Source: Powellomyces hirtus (Eukaryota; Chytridiomycota; Chytridiomycetes; Spizellomycetales; Powellomycetaceae). From it: DNA of 64,000 bases. Positions 1 to 9,939 of this stretch are shown one piece after another. The notes below the pieces were generated by a model. That model was not told where the DNA came from and did no database searches. It saw only the letters and a list, made by a program, of their open reading frames with translations. The translations under genes were made by a program, and so were the position numbers. The stretch covers positions 124,001-188,000 of the forward strand of contig JAHLKG010000029.1 of NCBI GenBank assembly GCA_025526995.1, written 5' to 3'. How positions within the stretch are numbered: the stretch's first letter is position 1; each line of letters starts with the position of its first letter.

Positions 1-986
1 ACGACGCCAACATATTCTACCGAGGAATGGAAACAAGCTTTAGCTACAGATCCCTATTCTGAATATCTTGAAGAGATCTGTCGGAAACCTGATCACGAAA
101 AGACCGCAAGAGAACGACGATATACTTTCCAAGATGGAATCGCTCGACATGAAGGACGTCTTTACGTACCTGAAAGCCTATGCCCAAAAGTCTTACGACA
201 ATTTCACGATGATTTAGCCACTGGAGGTCATCTCGGCGTCAAGAAAACACTTGCCCGAATTCTCGTCGATTATTATTGGCCTAACGTTAGACAAGACGTC
301 ATGAAGTAGGTCGGAACATGCAAATCCTGACGACAATTCAAACCTGGTCATCGCCGTTACGGATTTCTACGACCACTTCCTGTTCCACTGGGAAGGTGGC
401 ATACTATTTTGTTTGATATCTTCTACATTGGAGATGAAGCATGTCGTGCCTGCGTCGATTATCTATCGGGACGTGCTATTCTTTCAGCTGTCGACAAAAA
501 CATTGGTGGTAAAGAACTTGCTGCCGTTTTTCTGGATCGAGTATGGAAATATGTCGGGACCCCCAAAGTCTTTGTTACGGACCGCGAACCTCGAGCACTT
601 TCAGATTTTTTCCTTGCTTTCGATATATTACTCGGTGTTAAGCATGAATTCGCCACAGCTCGACATCAACAAACGAACAGAAAAGTCGAACGAGCCATCC
701 AAACACTGAAGAGAATTTTCAAACAGTATCTCAACTACGATAAAAGCAACTGGAAGAAGCTACTCCCGCTTGTCGAGTTCGCCTTCAACACTGCCCCTAG
801 AAGCGAATATGAAGGCCTGACACCATTCGAAGTAGACCTTGGCCGTACAATCATCTTACCTGGATGGAATCCACTCCTAGAAGGACAAGAACTTCGTTTA
901 CGCGGAGTCGACAAGGCCGAGCTCGAAAGACACCATAAGGGACAAGAAGAGATAGCCCGAATCGTACGCAAAAATCTACGTCGAGC
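1..986 (+). pseudogene. gypsy-1 integrase, N-terminal and catalytic part
   Basis: One frame carries the H2C2 zinc-binding region (HDDLATGGHLGVKKTL, then a damaged Cys part) and the retroviral integrase core. In the core VTDREP holds the second catalytic Asp, and VERAIQTLKR holds the Glu. Two stops at about 307-330, in the Cys part of the zinc-binding region, break the frame; at the second a Cys codon is expected. The copia-A insertion also breaks it at 986. The domain order is normal for chromovirus Pol. RT and RNase H are outside the window. Confidence 0.88.
982..986. repeat. Target-site duplication of copia-A (CGAGC)
   Basis: CGAGC at 982-986 lies directly before the copia-A 5' LTR and again at 13340-13344 directly after the 3' LTR. 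Five-base duplications are usual for Ty1/copia integration. Removing one copy restores the gypsy-1 integrase frame, which confirms the boundary. Confidence 0.95.
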
Positions 987-1226
987 TGTTAGCACGTACA
1001 GACTCTGTCATCGAGTCATAACTACGCCATCGCAGGGCGTATCACGCGATCACGTGAACCCACGTGATCAACTCCGGTATAAGTAGTTTTCCTTCCATAC
1101 TTAATATATCGGTGGGACTTTTCTCTTTTTCTCCAGTAGAGCGGGATTAAGTTACTTCGTTGTTCTGCTCAGTCAACTACCCTAAAAGCTTCCTCAACTA
1201 TCTACTCAGATACTCTCAGACCAACA
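987..1226 (+). repeat. copia-A 5' LTR
   Basis: 240 bp beginning TGTTAGCACG and ending CAGACCAACA. Two GATCACGTG motifs in inverted orientation with a 4-nt spacer lie at 1048-1069, and a TATAAG box at 1078-1083. These look like an upstream activator site and core promoter. Differences from the 3' LTR include a CG/CA change near the left end and a TTCG/TTGG change near the right. Confidence 0.95.
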
Positions 1227-1238
1227 GGTTATGAGCCC
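1227..1238 (+). other. copia-A primer binding site (initiator tRNA-Met anticodon arm)
   Basis: GGTTATGAGCCC follows the LTR directly. It is the exact complement of GGGCTCATAACC, the anticodon stem-loop sequence of yeast-type initiator tRNA-Met, rather than of the tRNA 3' end. Drosophila copia is known to prime from an internal fragment of this tRNA. The gag start codon at 1231-1233 lies inside the site. Confidence 0.8.
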
Positions 1239-3759
1239 TGAAATGGTAGGCAACGGAACGAGCCCCCGGTACACTCGTAGTATGTTAAGACGCCTAACGG
1301 GTCGACAGACCCCAGGGTCCAATACGCTACAACGAGCCGTAGAACGTGCAGCAAAGAAAAGCACATGAGTGCCTGGTGAATGGACATCACCAGGCAATGG
1401 AGGGAAATCTGCCGGTGACGATACACTGACAGAGCCAACGCCTTAGAATGTCGACGCCAACGAGGGCGACGACGCATTGGAAGGGCGTACCCAAAACATC
1501 GACCGACACGATGGCAAGGTCAATACCCGTCCCCTATCAAGCAGTATGGATGATCACAGAACGATCAACTACAGTACTCCAGCGGCATTCCCAAGTAGGG
1601 AATCAGCGAACACCGTGCATGTCCGCCCGCGTGAGGCGGACGTGGATAGGATAGATCGGCTTGAGAATTCTCTAGCCCAACTAACGGAAATGCTCCAAAT
1701 GAAATGGCGCATGGATCAGGATGTGAACATCCCGATCAACCCTCAGGTACGTACGGCGCAACGGCGCGTACGCACACCATCACCCACTCGCAACGACGGG
1801 TTTGCTGCACCGTGGACAGAGTACAATCAGGAGATTGGAGCTCAACAGGAATACCAACGTTCTCCAATCGAACGCCGCCCTACATCACCGACATCGAGCA
1901 TACACAGCGTGACGACCAAAATCGTCGACAGTCAAGGTGCGAAGGCTTTCGTGGATGGAACGCTGAAAGATATTGGATCTTACAACGGGGAAGCCAATAT
2001 GGTCAAACTTCAAACGTTCATCGACAAGATTGAGACAGTTGTGAAGTACGAAATGGTTCCGCCCGAGTTTCTTGTAGATTTTGTGGCTACGAAACTCACA
2101 GGATGGGCATACACTTGGTGGCAGTCGCTCTCACCAAATAAAAGGAACGAAATTACAACGTGGCATGACTTTGAAGACGTTGATTCAGGCAGAACCAACA
2201 CCGGTCTTAGGTCCGCCCTTCTGGCGCGGTTTGCGCCACGAAACCACACTAGGGATTCGCTGCAGAAATTACGGGAATTGCGTCCCAAAGGCCGCATGGA
2301 TGAGTACATCACTCAGTTCAATATGCTGGCATTTTCTCTGCCGAAAACACCGGATTACGTCCTTCAGGATTACTTCATCAACGCGCTAACACCAGACCTC
2401 GCGGCCTTGGTTCAGGCTAATGAAGAAAACATAACTGATTTGAGCAGTTTACAGGCCGCTGCATCCAGGATCGCCGCCAACATGGCTAAGAAACCTAGCG
2501 GGACCGCAACGGATACGCGACCAGGTGCCGCACACACTGACGCCTCTAAGAAACAAAAGGGTGGCAAGAACCACGGGGAGAAGTCAACGAACGGCAAGAA
2601 GGACAAGGAATCTACTCCATCAAACAAAGGCCAAACCCAAAAGTCGGGTTGTTGGGCCTGTGGAGACCCTAAACACCGAACACAGGAGTGCGAAGTGTTA
2701 AAGAAGTTCAAATCCGAGATGGAGAAGAACAAGACGAAGCAGTCGTCTGATGGTGCTGTTAGCACAAATGCTGTGGAAGCATTACACGTCTGGGTCCGCC
2801 AAGAACAACCGTATGAAGCCCTCATCAACTCTGGCGCTATGGACCACATGACACCTCACAAAGCGACCTTGGATCACTCAACCGTGTACAGTGATGTCAG
2901 AGCTGTTATGCTTGCTGACAAAACATCACTACCCTCTACAGTTCGAGGTACGGTACGTGTAGAAGTTAACGACTATCCGAATCCGCTCGAGTTGGGCGGA
3001 GTCTTGCATGTGCCAGGACTACGACGAGATCTCGTATCGGTAGCAAAATGCAACGATCAAGGCGTTGACGTGCTCTTCAAGTCGAATGGAGACGTCATTT
3101 TCACGCGAGACGGCAAAGATATCGCCAAAGGCGTACGCCGCAGCAATGCATATTACCTGCAAGGTACGCTGCTGTCTGAAAGTCTGTGGTCAGATTCAGA
3201 AGCATGCACTGTCGAAGTCTCTCCTACACTCGCTCATGCTCGTCTTGGACACGTTGGCAAACACGTCCTGGAGAAGATGGCATCGGTTACGGATGGTTGG
3301 TCCGTAGTGGGGGATCTAAGCGACTTCAAAGATTGTGAAGCCTGCGTGCTAGGAAAAGCCGCTCGTCTTCCATTCTCCCTTGGTACTGTTGAAGCCAGAG
3401 AGATCTGTGAGCTGATTCATTCAGACCTACAAGGACCATTTCGCATCCCTGGTTACAAAGGATCACGCTATTCGCTGGAGTTCATTGAACACACATCCAG
3501 ATACGTGACTGTTTTCCCTATTCCTTCAAAGGACTCAGCAGTCATACTCGACAAGTTTCTCATTTACAAGGCGTGGATTGAGAAACAGACTGATCGACAA
3601 ATCAAAATTCTACGTACGGATCAAGGCACCGAATACTTTGGCAAGGTTCTAGAGTACCTACTGGAAAATGGTATCACTCATCAAAAGGCCGCGGCCTATT
3701 CGAGTCAGCAAAACGGGATTGCCGAAGGATGGCATCGCACGGCGCTGGACAGGGTCCGC
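1231..3759 (+). pseudogene. copia-A gag-pol, 5' part (Gag, protease, integrase)
   Basis: The reading starts at ATG 1231. It hits a TGA where copia-B has CGA (near 1366) and a TAG near 1444, then stays open from about 1477. Gag has a gypsy-like capsid helix block (WAYTWWQSL, ALLARFAP, MDEYITQFNML) and a zinc knuckle CWACGDPKHRTQEC (CX2CX4HX4C). The protease motif reads NSGAMDH where copia-B has DSGATDH, so the catalytic Asp is lost. The integrase HHCC region (HARLGHVGKH, CEAC) and the D,D,E core follow. The frame is cut at 3759 by copia-B and resumes at 9940. Confidence 0.92.
3755..3759. repeat. Target-site duplication of copia-B (TCCGC)
   Basis: TCCGC at 3755-3759 precedes the copia-B LTR and recurs at 9935-9939 directly after its other LTR. 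Joining 3759 to 9940 restores the copia-A integrase reading ALDRVRATFADTKLP, so the boundaries are exact. Confidence 0.95.
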
Positions 3760-3999
3760 TGTTGGTCTGAGAGTATCTGAGCAGATAGTTGAGGAAGCTT
3801 TAGGGTAGTTGACTGAGCAGAACAACAAAGTAACTTAATCCCGCTCTACTGGAGAAAAAAGAGAAAAGTCCCACCGATATATTAAGTATGGAAGGAAAAC
3901 TATTTATATCGGAGTTGATCTCGTGGGTTCACGTGATCGCGTAATACGCCTTGCGATGGCGCAGTTGTGACTCGATGACAGAGTCTGTACGTGCTAACA
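3760..3999 (-). repeat. copia-B 3' LTR
   Basis: 240 bp, read on this strand from TGTTGGTCTG to GTGCTAACA. One of the two CACGTG motifs is mutated (CTCGTG), unlike the 5' LTR copy. Confidence 0.95.
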
Positions 4000-4008
4000 C
4001 CCCCACTC
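4000..4008 (-). other. copia-B polypurine tract
   Basis: On the minus strand GAGTGGGGG abuts the start of the 3' LTR, the expected place of the plus-strand primer. Copia-A has GAGTGGG at 13094-13100 in the same position. Confidence 0.75.
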
Positions 4009-4181
4009 AGACCTGTCAGTCTGGCAGTGAGAGAGTTTCTCTATCTACTTTTACTACACAGCCCCGCGCACCCCCCCAAACACCCCCATTTATTACATTG
4101 TTAAGAATACGAGGAATGGCTAGGGTACGTCTATGAGATCCGCGCAAATGAGGCGTAAGCTCTAACTAAGTGCCAGTGTAG

Positions 4182-4802
4182 TTGTCAGGTGCGGGCAAAG
4201 CGAAGCAGATGGCGAGAAAGACGGGACCGCCGGTAACCGCTCCTGCGACGACCACAGCTCCTGCTGTGCCGTCGTCAGTGGTGCCCTCTGCGCCACAGGG
4301 AGGCGCACCCGCTGCGGGGTTGTTCCGAGCGGAGATTCGAACGATGTCGGCGGCGCATGCCCGACAGTTCCACCGCAAGGACCGTCAAGGGGTCCTTGAA
4401 TGTCACATCGAGCAGGCGAAAGACCGGGTGAAAGACCGGGCGAGGTCTGGTACGCCTCTGGGTCGCGCACGGGCGACCGGGATGCTTGATGGACTGAGGT
4501 CCATACTAGAGGACCGGCGGAGCCGGAAGCTGGCGGTGGAAGGGCAAGGATACGGCCCAGGCGAAGAAGAGGCTGCGGACAAGAAGTCTGCGGCGGAGGT
4601 GAAGAGGATGTGGGACATCCTGGAGTGTGAAGCTCCATATAATGATGAGGAAGAGGAGGAGGAGGAGGGGGCAGCCGAGGAGTTGGAGGGACCATCGGGT
4701 TCTCCAAGCCGACGCTCACCCTCAAGCGATGAGGATGATGGAGGAGGGGCAGGCCCATCCTCCTTGGGGGACATGTCTTCGGGTTCCGCAATTGCGGTGT
4801 AG
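4182..4802 (+). CDS. Antisense ORF in the copia-B 3' region, unknown protein
   Basis: A 206-codon frame runs opposite to gag-pol, between RNase H and the 3' LTR. The predicted protein has a basic start (MSGAGKAKQMARK), a Pro/Ala/Thr linker, a charged helical middle (HRKDRQGVLECHIEQAKDR), an acidic run (DEEEEEEE) and a Ser/Asp-rich tail ending SGSAIAV. The same frame with the same length is open in copia-A at 12298-12918 (minus). A short stretch before ADKKSAAEV differs by what look like compensating indels. The overlapping sense frame is a proline-rich read-through without recognisable domains. I see no known domain. It may be an accessory gene of the family or a composition effect. Confidence 0.45.
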   Translation: MSGAGKAKQMARKTGPPVTAPATTTAPAVPSSVVPSAPQGGAPAAGLFRAEIRTMSAAHARQFHRKDRQGVLECHIEQAKDRVKDRARSGTPLGRARATGMLDGLRSILEDRRSRKLAVEGQGYGPGEEEAADKKSAAEVKRMWDILECEAPYNDEEEEEEEGAAEELEGPSGSPSRRSPSSDEDDGGGAGPSSLGDMSSGSAIAV

Positions 4803-6598
4803 ATGCCCAGGTAAGCCAGTGTTGTGAGGAATGCTCCTGACATTCAGCGAGTAACACTTGGGTTCGGTGTGCTTCCAGAGACGCGCTCTCATTGCGTATT
4901 CTCTTGTCAAATATATGAGTCCCATTCATAATCCTCAGGACAGTGTCCTTATGTTTCACAGTGGGAAAAGGCTTCGTAAAGATGTCCGCCAGTTGATCGT
5001 CCGTATTGGTGTCGATGATTTCGATAATTTGCTTCGCGAACGAATCGCGTATAGCGTGGTACCGAACGTCGATGTGTTTGGTGCGTTGGTTGATAGCCTT
5101 GGACTGAATCAAGGCCCCGGCGCTCTGATTATCGACATGTAGAGGGACCGGTCGAGATTTGTAATCCGGTTGAGGTCCCAAAACTTCCGCCAAGAGTTGG
5201 CGTAGCCATTTGGCTTCGTTGGGGCCGGTACTTGCAGCTATATACTCCGCTTCGGTCGTACTTTGGGCGGTGCACTTCTGCTTGCTGCTTTTCCACAGAA
5301 CAGGAAACCCATTGTAAAGGGCCAAAATACCTGTAGTGGACATCCGGTCGGTGAGTTCTCCTGCATAATCCGCATCCGTGAATACGCGTAGGCCACGCGG
5401 ATCATTTCGTTCGGATGTAAACTTGAGGGCATAATTGCGGGTACCCTTCAAATAGCGGAAAATGCGCTTAACATTGTTCCAGTCGGAGTTGGTAGGTGCG
5501 GCGACCCGGCACGCAACGTAACCGACTGCAGTGGCGATATCCCATCGCCATGTGATGGAGGCCCAAGTGAGGACCCCCACTGCTTCCTGATACATTTTCA
5601 GATTCGTGAATGGGGTCGAATCCTCCGGTTGTTGGTTACGCGCTGACACGGCATACGGAGTGGAGACAGGATGGCAGTCGCTCATGCCGAATTGTGCAAG
5701 AGCGTCGTCGATGTACTTGACATTTGAGATTTCGAGGGTACGGACAGCAGAGTCGAAATCATATTTGTAAACGAGACCAAGGTGACTGGTTACGCAACCT
5801 TGTTCCGTAAACTTGAACTTCGAATGTAGCTCCTTCTTGCTGTGCGCCAGAATCGCCGGATCCTTCGCTGCAATGAGCAGATCGTCGCCGAAGACGAGAA
5901 TAAGGACCAAGTTATCGTTCGACGGAGGTGTACGGTCGTCTGTTGCGTACTTGAAAAAGATACACGGGCATACAGAAACCGCTTCGTAGCCGAGCTTCAA
6001 CAGTGCAGTCTTCAAGGTCTCATACCAAAGAAGAGGTGATTGCTTCAGGCCGTAGAGAGCTTTCAGTAGCTTCAGGATTCATTCGCCTTTGGGGTGATCC
6101 GGATCTTTGAATCCCTCAAACTGCTCGATATAGATATCCTTATCAATATCGCTGTTAAGGAAGGCGGTGACAGCGTCCATACTGTGGATGTCCAGCCCAC
6201 GCTGGACACAATACGCCAAGAAGAGGCGTAGCGCTGTGAATGGTAGCGTCGGTGAGTATGTATCACCAAAGTCGCGACCGGGTTGTTGAGAGAAGCCTTG
6301 AGCCACTGCTCTGGCTTTGAACTTGTTAAAGGTGCCATCGGGATTGACCTTCGTTCGAAAGACCCATGTTGTGCCGATCACACGCTTGTTACGTGGACGC
6401 TTGGTGAGCTCCCATGTGCCGTTGTCGACCAGGGATTGGTACTCCGTGCGTGCAGCCGTGAGAAATTCCTCCTTCTGAGGTGTTTTCATAGCTTGCCTCC
6501 ATGTCATGGCGTCTTCGTTTATCGTTGCTTGAGTCCGCGCGCGGGCGGCGTATGCAGCGATGGGGTCATTTCGTCGTGTGCCGACATCATATGCGGCT

Positions 6599-6751
6599 AC
6601 TCGATTCTCCCAGTCATCCAATGCGGTAGTATCGAGTAGTGAAAGTCGGGACTCCCACGTAGGTTCTTGATATCCCTCCCACTTAACCAAGTACTCTTTT
6701 GTGTGCACCTTACTGCGGCGCTCGTCGATAATTGCCTCCACGGCGTATTCG
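6599..6751 (-). other. Chromodomain inside copia-B Pol
   Basis: The segment from EYAVEAIIDERRSK to DDWENR, between integrase and RT, has the chromodomain pattern: beta strand, LVKWEGY, PTWE, C-terminal helix. The three cage positions are Tyr (EYAVE), Trp (VKW) and Tyr (EGY), as in HP1-type methyl-lysine readers. Copia-A has the same domain at 10349-10500. Chromodomains are standard in Ty3/gypsy chromoviruses, where they steer integration to heterochromatin, but rare in Ty1/copia. Confidence 0.88.
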
Positions 6752-9682
6752 ACATCATCCTCCTGACTCTCCTCATCTAGAAGGTCAAGATGTGCTGGAT
6801 CCTGCTGATATTTGGGTTCGAGTCCCAAGTCTTCTTTGAAGATCACGTCTCGTGACACTTCGACCTTGTCAGTAACAGGATCCCATACCAGATACCCCTT
6901 GGTACCTGAGGGTTGAGCATAGCCTACCAAGTAAGCCTTCTTCGCTCGATTCCCCATTTTCTCGCGTCCTTTGCTTGTTAGAACGGAATACGCCACGGAA
7001 CCGATACGCCTAAGATGGGCAACATCAGGACGCCGGCCAAACAGTATTTCGTGCAGCGTCTTCTTGTTGATGCGGTGGTACATAAGGGAATAGATGTATC
7101 CAGCCGCTACCAGTAAAGCAGGCCAGAATCTTCGAGGTAGTTTTGTATCCGCGAAGGTGGCGCGGACCCTGTCTAGCGCCGTGCGATGCCATCGTTCGGC
7201 AATCCCGTTTTGCTGATTCGAATAGGCCGCGGACTTTTGGTGAGTGATACCATTCTTCAATAAGTACTCTAGAACCTCGCCAAAGTATTCGGTGCCTCGA
7301 TCCGTGCGTAGAATCTTGATGTGTTGGTCAGTCTGTTTCTCAATCCAAGCCTTGTAAATGAGAAACTTGTCGAGTATGACTGCTGAGTCCTTTGAAGGAA
7401 TAGGGAAAACAGTCACGTATCTGGATGTGTGTTCAATGAACTCCAGCGAATAGCGTGATCCTTCGTAACCAGGGATGCGAAATGGTCCTTGTAGGTCTGA
7501 ATGAATCAGCTCACAGATCTCTCTGGCTTCAACAGTACCAAGGGAGAATGGAAGACGAGCGGCTTTTCCTAGCACGCAGGCTTCACAATCTTTGAAGTCG
7601 CTTAGATCCCCCACTACGGACCAACCATCCGTAACCGATGCCATCTTCTCCAGGACGTGTTTGCCAACGTGTCCAAGACGAGCATGAGCGAGTGTAGGAG
7701 AGACTTCGACAGTGCATGCTTCTGAATCTGACCACAGACTTTCAGACAGCAGCGTACCTTGCAGGTAATATGCATTGCTGCGGCGTACGCCTTTGGCGAT
7801 ATCTTTGCCGTCTTGCGTGAAAATGACGTCTCCATTCGATTTGAAGAGCACGTCAACGCCTTGATTGTTGCATTTCGCTACCGATACGAGATCTCGTCGT
7901 AATCCTGGCACATGCAGGACTCTGCCCAACTCGAGCGGATTCGGATAGTCGCTAACTTCTACACGTACCGTACCTCGAACTGTAGAGGGTAGTGATGTTT
8001 TGTCAGCAAGCATAACAGCTCTGACATCACTGTACACGGTTGAGTGATCCAAGGTCGCTTTGTGAGGTGTCATGTGGTCCGTAGCGCCAGAGTCGATGAG
8101 GGCTTCATACGGTTGTTCTTGGCGGACCCAGACGTGTAATGCTTCCACAGCATTTGTGCTAACAGCACCATCAGACGACTGCTTCGTCTTGTTCTTCTCC
8201 ATCTCGGATTTGAACTTCTTTAACACTTCGCACTCCTGTGTTCGGTGTTTAGGGTCTCCACAGGCCCAACAACCCGACTTTTGGGTTTGGCCTTTGTTTG
8301 ATGGAGTAGATTCCTTGTCCTTCTTGCCGTTCGTTGACTTCTCCCCGTGGTTCTTGCCACCCTTTTGTTTCTTAGAGGCGTCAGTGTGTGCGGCACCTGG
8401 TCGCGTATCCGTTGCGGTCCCGCTAGGTTTCTTAGCCATGTTGGCGGCGATCCTGGATGCAGCGGCCTGTAAACTGCTCAAATCAGTTATGTTTTCTTCA
8501 TTAGCCTGAACCAAGGCCGCGAGGTCTGGTGTTAGCGCGTTGATGAAGTAATCCTGAAGGACGTAATCCGGTGTTTTCGGCAGAGAAAATGCCAGCATAT
8601 TGAACTGAGTGATGTACTCATCCATGCGGCCTTTGGGACGCAATTCCCGTAATTTCTGCAGCGAATCCCTAGTGTGGTTTCGTGGCGCAAACCGCGCCAG
8701 AAGGGCGGACCTAAGACCGGTGTTGGTTCTGCCTGAATCAACGTCTTCAAAGTCATGCCACGTCGTAATTGTGTTCCTTTTATTTGGTGAGAGCGACTGC
8801 CACCAAGTGTATGCCCATCCTGTGAGTTTCGTAGCCACAAAATCCACGAGAAACTCGGGCGGAACCATTTCGTACTTCACAACTGTCTCAATCTTGTCGA
8901 TGAACGTTTGAAGTTTGACCATATTGGCTTCCCCGTTGTAAGATCCAATATCTTTCAGCGTTCCATCCACGAAAGCCTTCGCACCTCGACTGTCGACGAT
9001 TTTGGTCGTCACGCTGTGTATGCTTGATGTCGGTGATGTAGGGCGGCGTTCGATTGGAGAACGTTGGTATTCCTGTTGAGCTCCAATCTCCTGATTGTAC
9101 TCTGTCCACGGTGCAGCAAACCCGTCGTTGCGAGTGGGTGATGGTGTGCGTACGCGCCGTTGCGCCGTACGTACCTGAGGGTTGACCGGGATGTTTATAT
9201 CCTGATCCATGCGCCATTTCATTTGGAGCATTTCCGTAAGTTGGGCTAGAGAATTCTCAAGCCGATCTATCCTATCCACGTCCGCCTCACGCGGGCGGAC
9301 ATGCACGGTGTTCGCTGATTCCCCACTTGGGAATGCCGCTGGAGTACTGTAGTTGATCGTTCTGTGATCATCTGTACTGCTTGATAGGGGACGGGTATCG
9401 ACCTTGCCATCGCGTCGGTCGATGTTTCGGGTACGCCCTTCCAATGCGTCGTCGCCCTCGTTGGCGTTGACGCTCAAAGGCGTTGGCTCTGCCGGTGTAT
9501 CGTTACCGGCAGATTTCCCTCCATTGTCTGGTGATGTCCATTCACCAGGCACTCGTGCGCTCTTCTTAGCGGCACGTTCTACTGCTCCTTGTAGCGTATT
9601 GGACCCTGGGGTCTGCCGACCCGTTAGGCGTCTTAACATACTACGAGTGTACCGGGGGCTCGTTTCGTTGCCTACCATTTCA

Positions 9683-9694
9683 GGGCTCATAACC
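9683..9694 (-). other. copia-B primer binding site
   Basis: GGTTATGAGCCC on the minus strand next to the 5' LTR, identical to the copia-A site and complementary to the initiator tRNA-Met anticodon arm. The gag ATG overlaps it. Confidence 0.8.
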
Positions 9695-9934
9695 TGTTGG
9701 TCTGAGAGTATCTGAGTAGATAGTTGAGGAAGCTTTTAGGGTAGTTGACTGAGCAGAACAACGAAGTAACTTAATCCCGCTCTACTGGAGAAAAAGAGAA
9801 AAGTCCCACCGATATATTAAGTATGGAAGGAAAACTACTTATATCGGAGTTGATCACGTGGGTTCACGTGATCGCGTAATACGCCTTGCGATGGCGCAGT
9901 TGTGACTCGATGACAGAGTCTGTACGTGCTAACA
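9695..9934 (-). repeat. copia-B 5' LTR
   Basis: 240 bp with TG...CA ends. Both CACGTG half-palindromes are intact. It drives the minus-strand gag-pol. Confidence 0.95.
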
Positions 9935-9939
9935 TCCGC

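Larger units (their letters stand above)
4162..9690 (-). pseudogene. copia-B gag-pol polyprotein with one nonsense codon in RT
   Basis: Starts at ATG 9690 (MSPEMVGNETSPRY), inside the primer site. Order: Gag (gypsy-like helix block WAYTWWQSLSPNKR ... ARFAPRNHTRDSLQKL), zinc knuckle CWACGDPKHRTQEC, protease IDSGATDHM, integrase (HARLGHVGKH / CEAC; SDLQGPF, RTDRGTEYF, IAERWHRT), chromodomain (6599-6751), RT from TTWVFRTKVNPDG. TGA at 6079-6081 replaces the TGG of copia-A. The frame then continues through RT (FGDD where copia-A has FVDD) and RNase H (FTDADYAGELTD, STTEAEYIAAS, HIDVRYHAIRD). It ends at 4162 after a proline-rich tail. Removal of one stop would leave the whole frame open, so decay is slight. 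Confidence 0.93.
3760..9934 (-). mobile_element. copia-B: near-complete Ty1/copia element nested in copia-A
   Basis: 6,175 bp, same family as copia-A in the opposite orientation, with 240-bp LTRs at 9695-9934 (5') and 3760-3999 (3') and a TCCGC duplication. It is the more intact copy: Gag through the start of RT is a single 1,203-codon frame. One TGA in RT and a changed catalytic motif (FGDD) make it non-autonomous as written. The LTRs differ by about six small changes, two of them one-base indels in homopolymers. Confidence 0.95.

Noticed and set aside
409..1086. A 225-codon frame that looks like a stand-alone integrase gene
   Set aside because: Its last 33 codons are LTR sequence of copia-A; it is the interrupted gypsy-1 integrase.
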